The notes below the pieces were generated by a model. The model was given only the letters and a program-made list of their open reading frames with translations. It made no database searches and had not been told where the DNA came from. From NCBI RefSeq assembly GCF_964199755.1, contig NC_133929.1, positions 1,426,001 to 1,490,000 on the forward strand: DNA of 64,000 bases, in the 5' to 3' direction. Below are positions 32,098 through 44,626 of this stretch, piece by piece. A program made the position numbers and the translations under genes. Source of the DNA: Larus michahellis. Taxonomy: Eukaryota > Chordata > Aves > Charadriiformes > Laridae. How positions within the stretch are numbered: the stretch's first letter is position 1; every line of letters starts with the position of its first letter.

Positions 32098-33084
32098 TAG
32101 AATCATAGAATCGCCTAGGTTGGAAGGGACCTTTCAGATCATCTAGTCCAACCATCAACCTAACTCTGACAAAAACCATCACTAAACCATATCTCTAAGC
32201 ACTATGTCTACCTGTCTTTTAAATACCTCCAGGGATGGTGCCTCAACCACTTCCCTGGGCAGCCTGTTCCAATGCTTAATAACTCTTTCAGTGTAAAAGT
32301 TTTTCCTAATATCCAGTCTAAACTTCTCCTGGCACAAACTGAGGCCGTTTCCTCTTGTCCTATTGCCTGTTACTTGGGAGAAGAGACCGATACCCACCTC
32401 ACTACAACCTCCTTTCAGGGAGTTGTAGAGAGCGAGAAGGTCTCCCCTCAGCCTCCTTTTCTCCAGGCTAAACAACCCCAGCTCCCTCAGCCGCTCCACA
32501 TGACACTTGTTCTCCAGACCCCTCACCAGCTTTGTTGCCCTTCTCTGGACATGCTCCAGCACCTCAATGTCTTTCTTGTGGTGAGGGGCCCAAAACTGGA
32601 CACAGTACTCGAGGTGGGGCCTCACCAGTGCCCAGTACAGGAGGACGATCACTTCCCTAGTCCTGCTCACCACACTATTCCTGATACAGGCCAGGATGCT
32701 GTTGGCCTTCTTGAACACCTGGGCACACTGCTGGCTCATATTTAGCCAGCTGTCGACCAACGCCCCCAGGTCCTTTTCTGCCAGGCAGCTCTCCAGAGAC
32801 TCTTCCCCAAGCTTGTAGCACTGTATGGGGTTGTTGTGACCCAAGTGCAGGACCCAGCACTTGGCTTTGTTGAACCTCATGCCATTGGCCTCGGCCCATC
32901 GATTCAGCCTGTCCAGATTCCTCTGCAAAGACTTTCTACCCTTAAGCAGATCAACACTCCTGCCCAACTTGGTGTCGTCTGCAAACTTACTGAGGGTGCA
33001 CTCGATCCCCTCATCCAGATCATTGATAAAGATATTAAAGAGAACAAGCCCCAATATTGAGCCCTGGGGAACACCACTTGTGAC
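32098..33084 (-). mobile_element. CR1 LINE fragment with long RT frame
   Basis: The tail at 32098-32125 is followed by a 290-codon open frame (33054-32182) holding the RT active-site motif FADDTKL, the thumb and the C-terminal domain. 5'-truncated, so not a full element. The subfamily resembles 51808-52614. Confidence 0.93.
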
Positions 33085-33381
33085 CCTGAGATGACCCTAT
33101 CTTTATTTCTGGGGAAGACTTCAAAATACAGGCTAGAAATGGACAATTTGAGTTGCTTTACATCAAATTTAAGTTGGAAGGTGAATTTGAAACTGGCCAC
33201 ATGGTAGATCTGGTGGATATTTTGCCACCTCCAGCACCCATTATCCCTCCATGCCATTTTATAGGGTAAAAAAACTTGCTTAGGGAAGATTAGCTTCTAG
33301 ATGGATGTGTCTGAGGGATCACCTCAGGGGCAGATCTGCACGCAGAAACCACTTTTTGCAATGGCTGGAAGGGAGCTATGA
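33085..33381. other. Unassigned spacer
   Basis: No gene or known repeat seen between the CR1 and ERVL-3. Confidence 0.5.
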
Positions 33382-33552
33382 CCTAGTGTCCTGGTTTGAG
33401 CTTGGGAAAACTGCACTTTTAGAAGACTATAGTGTCTAAATTCGTGAAAATATTTACTTTATAGCCAGCTAGGCGATGTGGGATTCAAGGTCTCAGTGCT
33501 TTCAAGTCTTGCCAGGTGCAGGGATGAGGAGGAGTGAGGCCTGGGCACTTTG

Positions 33553-34800
33553 TGCAATATGCGCTGTTCACTGATGGATCTTGTCTTATTGTAGGAAACC
33601 AGCGAAGGTGGAAAGCTGCTGTATGGAGTCCTACTCGATGAGTTGCAGAAGCGGCTGAGGGAGTGGGTGAGTCGAGTCAGTTTGCAGAAGTGAAAGCCAT
33701 CCAATTGGCTTCAGATATTGCTGAGCAAGATAAATGGCCAGTGCTTTATCTTTATACCAACTCGTGGATGGCGGCACATGCTTTGTGGGAGTGGTTAAAG
33801 CAATGGAAGAAGAGCAACTGCCAGCGCAGAGGTAAACCCATCTGGGCTGCTGACTTGTGGCAAGATATTGCTGACCAATTAGAAAAGCTGTCTGCGAAGG
33901 TACGTCATGTAGATGTCCATATACCCAAGAGTCAGGCCACTGAGGAACAACAAAACAACCAGCAGGTGGATCAGGCTGATAAGGCTAAAGTGTCCCAAGT
34001 AGACTTGGACTGGCAACATAAGAGTGAATTGTTTTTAGCTCAGTGGGCCCAATGACACTTCAGGTCATCAAGGAAGAGATGCAACATATAGATGGGCTCG
34101 TGACTGAGGGGTGTATTTGACTATGGACAGCATTTCACAGGTCATCCATGAATGTGAAACATGCTGAAATTAAGCAAGCAAAATGATCAAAATCTTTGTG
34201 GTACAGAGAACGGTGGCTGAAATATAAGTATGGGGAGGTCTTGGCAAATTGACTATATTTCCCTTCCACAAACCTGCCAGGGAAAACGCTATGTGCTTAC
34301 AATGGTGGAAGCTGGAAACATATGCTGTGTCTAATGCCACTGCCCGTAACACTATTTTAGGCCTTGAAATACAAGTTTTGTGGTGACGTGGTACTCCAGA
34401 GAGAACTGAGTCAGACAATGGGACTCATTTCCGAATGGGACTCATTTCCGAAATAATCTTACAGATGCCTGGGCTAAAGAGCATGGTATCGAGTGGATAT
34501 ATCACATCCCCTATCACACACCAGCCACTGGGAAAGTTGAACAATGCAATGGACTACTGAAGACTACAGTGAAAGCGATGAGTGTTAGAACATTTAAAAA
34601 GTGGGATGAGCATTTAGCAAAAGCCACCTGGTTAGTCAACACCAGGGGAACTGTCATCCGAGCTGGTCCCGCTCAGTCAGAGCTTTTACCTACTGTAGAA
34701 GGGGATAAGGGCCTTGTGGTGCATGTAAAGAATATGTTGGGGAAAACAGTCTGGGTTGCCCTGGCCTCAGGTAAAGGCAGACCCACTCATGGGGTTGCTT
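33553..34800 (+). pseudogene. pol: ERVL-3 RNase H and integrase
   Basis: Begins at RNase H (GCTGTTCACTGATGG), open at 33663-34055. The integrase zinc region and core (GGACTCATTTCCG, repeated twice at 34419-34449) are full of shifts, and the last part is open at 34569-34800. A TGA lies beside the position of the ERVL-1 TGA at 2988. Confidence 0.85.
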
Positions 34801-34802
34801 TT

Positions 34803-34949
34803 AGAATCATAGAATCATAGAATCATTTAGGTTGGAAAAGACCCTTGGGATCATCGAGTCCAACCATCATCTCCACACTACAAAATTCTCCCTTACACCA
34901 TATCCCTTAACGCTACATCTAAACGAGTCTTAAACACATCCAGGGAAGG
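34803..34949 (-). mobile_element. CR1 tail fragment in ERVL-3
   Basis: 147 bp: three ATTCTATGA-type units and the CR1 3' end (GGTTGGAAAAGACC). Splits the integrase end of ERVL-3. Confidence 0.88.
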
Positions 34950-35472
34950 ATGCTGAAGGACCAGGGCATACCTAGTGGGTGATGCAGGAGAATGGAGAGG
35001 TTTGATGTGTACCTTTAGGAGATCTGATTCTGGGTGAGAATCCTTAATTTAAAATGTATGGTGTTAATTGTTACATAATATTAACAGTGTTCAATAAGTG
35101 TTTTTCAGGATAACATAGTGTAACGAAACCAGAGTCAGCTTTGTCAAATGGCGTTCATCGACAGGGAACATGCTAGCCATGAGCACAACACATTATATTG
35201 CTGCACCCAACTTCAACCGTCTGTCATCCGTATTGAGGCCTGGTCCTGATCTGACAACCGAGTGAATGCCACATCATTTGTTCCTACCCTAAAAGACTAT
35301 TATGATAGATGGAACTCACAGTTTTGGACTAGAGAAATTCAATGGACCTTTTAAAGGAATAGTTCATAGCTTTAGAGGATTATATTTGTATGCGTGCGTG
35401 TATATATATATAAGAAGACAAATATAATAGTAACTTGAGTGTGACATATATGGTATGAAATAAGGGGTGGAA

Positions 35473-36111
35473 TGTCCTGGGCTGAGCGACACAGGACTAA
35501 TTTATCTTCTAATGCTAGGGAAAATTCCACTCTTGGAAGACTCTAGTGTCTGAATTCGGGAAAATATTTACTTTATAGCCAGCTAGGCTATGTGGGATTC
35601 AAGGTCTCAGTGTTTTCAAGCCTTGCCAGGTGCAGGGATAAGGAGGAGCAAGGCCTGGGCACTTGACCCAGGCTGGCCAACAGGATTATTTCATACCATG
35701 AACATTACATTCGATATAAATTAGAAAGTTTGCTGCGTAGTTCTCTCACCCTTGATGGCAGCGGTCCAGAGACCTTCTTGCCCTGATGCTGGACCCCTGA
35801 GGCCTTCCCTTCCTCACGAAGCTGTAGCGCTTGCAGTGTCCAATATTTGCTGTCCACTGCTGGGAGTGCACAACTTCCTACTGATATAATTGTCTGAGTA
35901 TAATTCTTGTATATTTTATATTAGTATCGGGAACAATACTGGTTCTTTAGTATTATTGTTAATTATTTAGTCTTATCCTATGAAGTCTATTTATATTTCA
36001 ACCCTCATGTTTCCTTGTTTTCCCCGGTTCCCCTTCCTGGGTGGGGAGGGGTCATCGGGTGAACAATTGTCTAAACAACAATAAATCGTTGTGGGTTCTC
36101 AAACCATAACA
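35473..36111 (+). repeat. ERVL-3 3' LTR (639 bp)
   Basis: TGTCCTGGGCTGAG...CAAACCATAACA, preceded by the purine tract AAATAAGGGGTGGAA (35458-35472). Its first part aligns with the LTR stub at 33387-33552. Confidence 0.88.
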
Positions 36112-36116
36112 CCTAG

Positions 36117-36640
36117 CATAGTGCTTCTCCTGAGCAGCTCCTCTAGCACTTCAGGAGCTGCTGAGCGCCCCTGTGCAGGATGCTTTGAGAATACAACAGC
36201 TTGGAAGGGGCTCTTCAGATCTTTCCTCCTTCACCTCCTTCCTGGCCTATGAGTGACTCAGCGCCCCAAACCTTAACTTTTTGTTATCATCTTCCTCCTT
36301 TTAATCTCCTTCATTTTCAACACCTCCCATCTCTACCATCTTCTTTTATATCTGTTCTGCCTCATAGATCTGTTCCTTGTTTTACTTCTTTCTTCCCTCC
36401 TCTTCCATCCCCTTTCACCTTTTTATTCTTGCTCTTTCCTCTTCTGTTTTCTTTCTTTTTCCTCCTCTTCCCCTACACGTTGTTGTTAGAAAGGATTCTT
36501 GCACCCCCTGCTGCTCTTGCATTTTGTGTGGTAGGAGAGGAGATTTTCTTTCTTTCTTTTCCCCTGGTAGCTCATTATTCAGAGACACAGAATGTGAGAG
36601 ACACGGATATCTCAGGTCATCCGCAGCAAACCAGTGAAAG
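36117..36640. other. Upstream flank of the ZNF462 exon 1 region
   Basis: Pyrimidine-rich unique sequence (many CTTCCT and TTTTCCTC runs) without repeats. Probably proximal promoter, by position only. Confidence 0.4.
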
Positions 36641-37985
36641 AAGGGGAGGGTGGGGGGGAATCAGGGAAAAGATGGCGATCCTCCATTGCCTGCTAAGGAG
36701 CACGAGACTTACAAAGCAACTTCCACAGCAATAACAAGAAGAGCTAGGCAGAGAGGAGGAGATGGCAGTGGCGTCGGGACGCTCCTGTAAGTTCTTACAA
36801 GTAAAACCCATCTCTGGTTTAGCATGAGAGGGATTCTCTCATTCCTGTGTGCGTGTGTGTGTGTACTGTTTTTTCCACCATGTTTCTGTGAAATCCCTTC
36901 ATTTGGCCAGGGGAGGAAAGAGGAAGAAAGGAAAAAAAAAAAAAGCAAACAAAAAAAAAGCGGCGTGTTTTGTTTAAGGGAGAGGTCTCGCATGAAGGAG
37001 GAGGTGCTGGTAGTGGGAGGAGGAAAGCGGTTAATTAATTTTTGTTGTTACATTAAAGGGGATATGGAAAGATAAGTGAGATACGAACAGAGAGGAGGGG
37101 GTGGGTGCGCGCGCGCGCGCTGTGTCTGGATGGTGCTCTGTGTGTGAACTTGGATCAGAGACGGGAGAGTCACAGAGGAGAGAAAAAAGCTCCGTGCTGG
37201 CACGACTCAGGCAATCGGGTGACCTTCTTTCTGTTTTTGTTCCCGTCCTCCCCCTTCTCTTCCCCTCTTACAAAGCTGGTCCCTCACACAGATATTTATG
37301 CTCCCCCCCCCCCCCAGTCTTCTGACATTGGGATGTGAGGGCTTCTGGCTCCGTCTTGTGCGTGTGTGTGGGGGGCAGTAGTTTCTTTGAAGGACATTGT
37401 TTGGAGGAGGACGACAGCGTTCAGCTGGAGAGCAGAACCCATTACACACGCTTTTGCTCCCTTTTCGAGAAAGAGAAGGGAAGGGAAGAAAGGAAGAAGC
37501 CCACTTCTTGTTCGGTCCCTCGATGTCTCTATCTCTAAGTCAGACAAGGAAGGAGTTTTCTCCCGTGCCTTTCTCCATCACCCGGAGCAGCTTTCTGTCT
37601 CCGTTTTTCAATTTCTTTATCTCCCTGTCCTCCATTTGCAAGCTGTTTGCTTTGGGTTTCAGTTTAGACTTCACAACACAAAGCTTCTCTCCTATACACG
37701 CATGCAGTCTACGGTCTTATGTCTTTTGGAGTAAACCCACCCCCCTCCTCCTTTCTTAACACTGATTTCTCCCCCCCCCCCGGCGCCGCCGCCGCCGAAG
37801 GCGGGGTGATAGTGGTGCTGGGGCTTTGCATTCGTTTTCTAATGTTTGGAAACAGAAAGACCTTCAAGTTTGAGTGCTTTCTACTGCTGCTTTTGTGTCA
37901 CTCTGTGTGTGTGTGTGTGTCATGAAGCTACTTGCATGTGTGAAAGGAAGTAACTAATTTGGCAGAGAGCTGTGATCTGAGTCAG
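36640..37985 (+). promoter_or_regulatory. ZNF462: Probable ZNF462 promoter and non-coding exon 1
   Basis: This is the only stretch upstream of the coding exon with CpG-rich patches (CGCGCGCGCGC at about 37108, GGCGCCGCCGCCGCCG at about 37782) and no TATA box. AAGATGGCG at about 36667 matches the YY1 core often found just after TATA-less start sites. Many G-rich and C-rich runs, GT repeats and no conserved long frame fit 5'-untranslated sequence. It ends with CAG|GTAAGCC at 37985/37986, the best donor here. Another donor is at 36787. The start site is not determined. ZNF462 genes are known to begin with a non-coding exon. Confidence 0.6.
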
Positions 37986-37991
37986 GTAAGC
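37983..37991 (+). promoter_or_regulatory. ZNF462: Candidate splice donor of exon 1
   Basis: CAG|GTAAGC with the intron starting at 37986. It pairs well with the acceptor at 63515. An alternative is CCT|GTAAGT at 36787. Confidence 0.5.
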
Positions 37992-40900
37992 CATGTCATG
38001 TTCTCTAGCTCCACCAGAAAATGGAGGAGAGCAAGCGGGCTTCCAGTAGACAAAGCTGGGGTGGGAAGTGCTCCTAACGTTATGGATCTCTCAATTTTTA
38101 AATTTTTTTTCCCTAAGCTTTGCTTGCAACTCCACCTGGGGGTGGAGTGGAAACCCCCCCCCCCCCCCGGATTTCTTCAGTTTTTCAATGTACAAGACTG
38201 CGATGGGTATTCTTTCTGATTTCATGCTCTCAGGAAATGAGAACTGGAGGAAATTGCCTGGATTGTCCTTCACATAGAGGAATAATTTATATTTTGTTGG
38301 TTTTAACTCTTATGCTTTCATGTCGAGGTCACTTTTCTATATGTTTCTCTTTGGTTAAAGTTAATAGGATTTAAGGGTTTGATCAGTTAGCGTGTGTGTA
38401 TAATACATATAACATTTGGAGGCAAGTGCTTGTAGCCTCAGGCTGCTCAGGTTCTTCCAGAGAAACTTGTGAAATCTCATTCTTTCTATGTGCTGATGAT
38501 GGCCTGAGTTTTGGCATTTTACCTTCTGATGCTCAAAAAGCATTCTTTTTTCTGGATGTACAGAATTTGGAACATTTTCCTTCACTCACTAGGTTGCACA
38601 TTTATAATACTGGAAAGCTTTCAGGAAGCTTCTCAGTACCATAAAATGCATAATTTCTTGCAGCGGGGAGTGGAATGGCAACTTTCATGGTGCTCTTTTT
38701 TTGGCATCTTACAATATGCTTTTTTGAAAAACAACAAGGATGTTGCTGTAAGCTTTTATGTCATGGCAGTTGAACAGGAAGAGATTTTTTTGGTGTATTT
38801 TTTTTGTTTGTTTTCATTTGTGTTTTTTTGTTTTTAAACCTACCTTTTCATCTGGGATACTTCAGGGTGGTCTCACATGTGGCCTTACTTTTTTCCCACC
38901 AACGTCAATTTGCGCATCGGTTGCATAGTAGATACAGTTCCTCAAAATTTCAAATTAAATGCATCTTAAAGTGCAACTCCATGGGGAAAGTATCAGATGG
39001 AATACTCAGAAGAGTTAGAGAGGAAATGTGAAATATAGATGTATGTATGGTAGAAATGATAGGATGAGACACCAGCGAATGAATACAAGTTCACATGTTT
39101 CCATGCATGCACCGAGAATAGAAAGGTGGTAGTGGTTAGTGATGAACTTTGGAATTCCAGCTGCTGCAAGGTTAAAATTAATGCTCATTTTATTTAGTTT
39201 AGCAAGAAATTGTTCTGTATATAACATACTTTGAAAATATATTGCATTATCAGTTATGTATTTCTTAAGTTCTGGTTGCAGATGTGTCACCCAAATTACT
39301 GAAATACTATAGTTATCTCCGTATCTTTGAAATAAAGTCCTTTGTAAGGTGGGCCGTGAAACATACAATTTCATCTATATATTTAATGTTACACTGTGAC
39401 TGAGTGAAGAGGGGAAAAATTAACTTTTTTCCTGATGCGGTGGTGATGGATGTGATCTGCCAATCTTAGTATGGGCCTAAATCAGCACCCATTGAAGGAA
39501 ATTAAAAGTTCCTCACTGAACTGTGTTGGTTTGGGTCAGATTCTAAATGCCCATCCTCTCTATTATATATAGAGTATTCTTAGATATTTATCTTTATTTT
39601 GTATTGTGAATTGCCTCATATTTTGAGAGATCAACTCAGTGCTAATGCTATAATGTGATGTATAGATGCACTGCACTTGAACATGAAATGTGCTATCCAA
39701 GAGCAAATGAGATTTTAAGAATATGATCTTTATGGGAGGGCCTATATATTCCTTGCACCTGGTGACAGACACCTTAGAAAACCAAAGGTCATCACAACAG
39801 AGATAATGTTTGAATTGTGGTGAATGTGGTTTCATTTCCATGAAGGTATTCTTCATTGTCCTCTAAAGAGATTTCAGTCTCAGTTTCATAATTTCTGCTA
39901 ATGATGTTGCTTGCTGTAATAATACCTGGACTGAAATTGAAGTTTACCTTGCTGTCAGAAGACTAGCTGAGAGACTTTTTTTTTTTATTTTTTAAATTTT
40001 ACAAACCAGTGAGCTAAAGGAACTTTGGAAAGATTGTATTGAAAAATGCTACTCACTGTTAGCTCATGAATTTTGCAATCGGACATTAATTTTTTGGTTC
40101 AAACCAATGGTTTGTAATAGCTTTTGATTTGTGGGCATTCAGAAACTTTCCATGGCGCTAGCCCTTTTAGAAACTTTGTATTCATAATTTATCCTATAGT
40201 ATATGAACTTGAATTTCTTGATTACCTTTTTTAGGCCCGTTACAAATAGGCCACAGATCACCACTTAAAAACAGTACTTTAAACAACTGATTTCCTTATA
40301 TGTTACCATTAGACTTGTAATTAATTGAGAGATGTCGGATTTAAAAGGTTGCACTTAGCATTTATTTCTTCCATCAATTTGAAATTATATTTTCATATGT
40401 GGGGGAAAGTAAAAAATGTTGTGTATGGGTGATTAGAATATGAAGAATGCAAGTACGTAATTGGATGATGGATGGAAAGTAGAGCTACTGTTAGCAGAAG
40501 TGTTGGGGGTTGTTTGGGTTTTTTTTTAATTATTATTATACTTCACTAAAGATAGAACTAAATTTAATAGTGTTTTGGCCTTTGCTTAAAGGAAGATTGA
40601 TGGTTGGAAGCCACGAGTGGATTGATAGAAGCCATAAGAGAACTAGCTAAGAAACATTGGATGGGAATTGTAACATCTGTCGGATGTCCAAACATATATG
40701 TACAGTACATTTGGCTGTAAGGAATGGACAAGTTGAATTTTTGGGCTTACAAAGGAAATTGGAAGCACTACAATTTTATTATAGTACAGCTACAGTGTGA
40801 GGAAGGTTACTTAAAAAAACCTGCAGATATTTCTTAAAGTTTGGAACTCCCAGGAACAAGTATAAATACTCTATTCCTCTGATGGTTTTTGGTTTACAAA

Positions 40901-41440
40901 TAAAACCTGTAGGATTACAATATTATTTGAGATTGTTCTAATTTGCAGTAACACATTCTTTGCGTGTTCTGGCAGATAACTTCTCAAATAAGCAAAACAC
41001 TGCTTTGTACTATGAAACTGTAGGGGAAAATCTGTGAAATTGGTGAATAGCTATGTAATATTCATTAGCTAGATTTGTGCTATTATAAAACCATCACTAA
41101 CCAAAAGTACAGACAAAAATTATGGATGTACAATTTAAGAAAAAATGCAACCCACTGAAATATTGTAAAGAATCATTTGAAATATTGTAGAGGAAGGAGA
41201 TCATCTTTTGACAGATCAGGAACAGTCTACAAAGAACATTAAATTGTAAAATGTTTTTTTTGTGTCAGCTATTTTGTTGTTCTAGATGTTGTTTTGTACT
41301 TACAGTGCATCATAGTAGGAAGTCGTATAAGCATTTTAATGGAAGATTCTCTCTGTTGAACTGAAATAGTCCATTTTGTAAACTTGTTCCAGATAAAATC
41401 TATTCTGCTAGTGACAGAACTGAATGGTTTGCTTAACACT
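37992..41440. other. Unique AT-rich intron sequence
   Basis: No gene and no repeat family recognised. Contains a C16 run at about 38153-38168 and several short T runs. Confidence 0.6.
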
Positions 41441-42062
41441 TTGTTGTGGGTTAGCCTTGGCTAAGGGCCAAGCACCCACCCAGCTGTTTACTCACTCCCC
41501 CTCCTCAGTGGAACAGGAACAGAGGGAGAATAGGATGATAAGGCTTGTGGGTCAAGATAAAGACAAGGAGATTGCTTACCAGTTACTGTCATGGGCAAAA
41601 CAGAATCCACTTGGGGAAAATTAATTTAAGTTATTGCCAATTAAAATAGATTTGGGCAGTGAGAAACAAAGAGACATACATTAAAACAACACCTTTCCTC
41701 CCCCCCTTTCTCATACTTAGTTTCACTCTTTCACTCCAGACTCCTCTACTACCCACAAGGAGTGCAAGGGGGAGTATAGTCAGAACATAACATTTCCGCT
41801 CTGCTGTTCCTTCCCTTTGGCACTTCTCTCCTGCTCTGGTGTGGGCTCTCCCACAGGCTGCAGCCCTTCAGAAAAAATAAATAAATCTGTTCTAGTGAGG
41901 TTTCTCTACAGGCTACAATTTCTTCACAAAGCATCCATCTGTTCTGGCATGGATACTCTACAGGCTGCAGTGAATATCTGCTGTAGTGCCATGGAGATGA
42001 CTCCTCCTCCTTCTTACACAGGTGCTACAAATTCTTTAATCAAGGAGGTAGAGAAGGTGGTG
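41441..42062 (-). repeat. Old LTR remnant, ERVL type
   Basis: Begins TGTTGTGGGTTAGCCTTGGC with ACTCACTCCCCCTCCTC and AAACAGAATCC further on, like the reverse of avian ERVL LTR ends. The remainder is too decayed to give the other end; 42062 is approximate. Confidence 0.45.
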
Positions 42063-43897
42063 TGATGCTGCTGGCAGATGCAGTTAACATTATAAATGGT
42101 TTAATGTCAGCATAGTACTCTTCCAAGCTTGTTGACTGTTAAAAATAAAATGTTCCAGAAGACCTAGGAGAACAGGAAAAGAGATAAAACAGCATGGCTT
42201 GTATGCCAATACTGAAAGAAGAAAAGGGGGAGGAAGTGTGGTGATTATCATAAGTTGAGCTATCTTGTTAGTTGTAGTGAAAAGGCTTTAATAGAAGTTT
42301 CTGAATGAGGGGATTTGATTTATAAAAATAATTCAGTCTTCATTTATGTCCTGAGCTTTGCAAGTATCATCCTGCCTGTTAAGCTTGTGTCTGAGAAGCT
42401 GAATACATGAGTAAATAAAGAGTCAACTGAGATTATTTTGGATTTTGCACTTTTGTTTCTTTAACTTCAGAAGCAGTAGTAAAGACTCCAATTCTGCTAC
42501 TTGTGTCTTTAGCTTTATGAAGCTATCCCAGATGTCGCAGTACAAACTCAACTCTGAAGGGGTTTGAAAAAGGGGTTTTGAGATGGAAAAAGGAGAATCT
42601 TTGTTTCCAGTTTAATCTATTTAAAACACTCAGGCTTATATGTGATTTTAATTTTTTTCCTGGTTATCTTTAGCAAGAATGCTTTATTGTTTGTACAGTA
42701 GCTTGTTCAACTTGAGATGGTAGTGTCTAATTATTGCAGTATCCTTTAAAATATTCTTGCCTGATCACTTATTCTTTAAGTAATGTTTTGAGAAAAAAAA
42801 AAAAAAAATTCTTCCCACCATGGGAGGCTGTGTTTTCTCTGTGGTCATTTTTGAGATGTGATGGTTAACTGAACATCAGTCCCGGATACAGCAATAAAAG
42901 CCATGGCTTCTCTTTCCCTTTGATCTAGAAACCTCTTCATTTTTGAGTAGCCTTCCTGATGTAATCATGGACAGTTGGTTTCTAGAAGAAATATGTTAAG
43001 TGATTGACTGGGGCTAAAAGTTTATTCTGTGAAGAGGAGGGAAAGGTCTATCAAGAAAGGCAAGAAGTTTGGTTTAGCATTAGTGGAAATAGAAAATAGG
43101 CCAAAGTCTTCAGCAAAAAGACGACTAGGATAAGGCATGCCATAATTACATGTAGTGGAAACTTGCCGTTGATAAAATGATTGCATGGGATAGAGAGGCA
43201 GGAGAATGATTTTACAGGAGAAAACAAAGCAGATATTGCAAAGAATGATCAAGACAGACAGAATTAAATGTGCTCCTGTTAATATGAAATAGAAGATTTT
43301 GTACTGAAAGATAATGAAAATGGAATCTGGTGTTGTTTCCATGGCCTTTTGGACAATAGGGGCTTCATTGCACTGGTTCCATGAGCAAAGTCTTTATTGA
43401 TGATAACAGTTCTTGGGGTTAGAGTAGTTTTGCTTTGGGATGATTCTTCTTTTGGGAAGAAAGCATCATAGGGTAGTAGTGCTTGCTGGGAAGTAGATGG
43501 GTCATACTGCTGGAACACAATAAATCAGTTGCCATAATTAAAAATGTGTTTTTTGGCCTCCTGTGATAAGTAACAACAATATTTCTCCTGCAGATTGTTC
43601 TCTGATTGTTGTCAAAAGAAAGAGGAGGATGGGGGAAGGAGATAGTGAAAATATATATTACAGCAGCAAGTACATGTTTTTTTCTGTAGCTTATTTATTA
43701 AATAAATGAAAATGCTAAGGGAAGGCTGTACATGTTTGTAGATTCAGGTCAAGAGTGAGTGCTGTTTGACATGCAGGGTGGTGTATTTACCTTTTAATTA
43801 CTTGAAAGATGGTTGGTCTGCTGAAGATACTAATTTAATGTCAATCTGGAAAAGGAATCATTAATAACAGGCTCACTGCAGTCTGGATGACACCCTC
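42063..43897. other. Unique intron sequence
   Basis: No gene or repeat recognised, apart from an A15-class run at about 42794. Confidence 0.55.
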
Positions 43898-44626
43898 ACA
43901 GAATCACAGAATAGTAGGGGTTGGAAGGGACCTTCAGAGATCATCTAGTCCAACCCCCCTGCCCAGAGCAGGTTCACCTAGAGCAGGTTGGACAGGAATG
44001 CATACAGGCAGGTTTTGAATATCTCTTGAGAAGGAGACTCCACCACCTCTCTGGGGAGCCTGTTCCAGTGCTCTGGCACCCTCAAAGAAGTTTTCCCTTA
44101 TGTTCAGATGGAATTTCCTGTGTTCCAGTTTGTGCCCATTGCCTCTTGTCCTGTTGCCAGGCACCACTGAGAAGAGTCTGGCCCCATACTCTTGACACCC
44201 GCCCTTTAGATATTTATAAGCATTGATGAGATCCCCTCTCAGTCTTGTCTTCTCCAGGCTAAACAGACCCAGGGCTCTCAGCCTTTCCTCATAAGAGAGG
44301 TGCTCCAGTCCCTTGATCATCTTGGTAGCCCTCCGCTGTACCTTCTCCAGTAGTTCCCTGTCCCTCTTGAACTGGGGGGCCCAGAACTGGACACAGTACT
44401 CCAGGTGCGGCCTCACCAGGGCAGAGTAGAGGGGCAGGATGACCTCCCTCGACCTGCTGGCCAAGCTCTTTTTAATGCACCCCAGGAGACCATTGGCCTT
44501 CTTGGCCACAAGGGCACATTGCTGCCTCATGGTCATCCTGTTGTCCACCAGGATTCCCAGGTCCCTTTCTGCAGAGCTGCTTTCCAGCAGGTCAACCCCT
44601 AACCTGTATTGGTGCATGGGGTTATT
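43898..44626 (-). mobile_element. CR1 LINE 3' fragment
   Basis: Tail (ATTCTGTGATTCTGTG type) at 43898-43915, C-terminal RT domain open from 44617 to 43934. Same subfamily as 47267-48046. 5'-truncated. Confidence 0.92.

Larger units (their letters stand above)
33387..36111 (+). mobile_element. ERVL-3: internally deleted ERVL with target duplication
   Basis: CCTAG flanks both ends (33382-33386, 36112-36116). At the left, only the first 165 or so bases of the 5' LTR remain (33387-33552), joined directly to the RNase H part of pol. Integrase, a CR1 tail, the untranslated tail (34950-35472, with TA/GT microsatellite) and a full 639-bp 3' LTR follow. The primer site, gag, protease and RT are gone. 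The LTR family is different from ERVL-1 although pol is related. It is the last repeat before the ZNF462 promoter. Confidence 0.9.

Noticed and set aside
37101..37759. Several overlapping 70-120-codon frames in the exon 1 region.
   Set aside because: They overlap in different frames, are low in complexity, and none leads into the ZNF462 exon. Untranslated sequence is the simpler reading.
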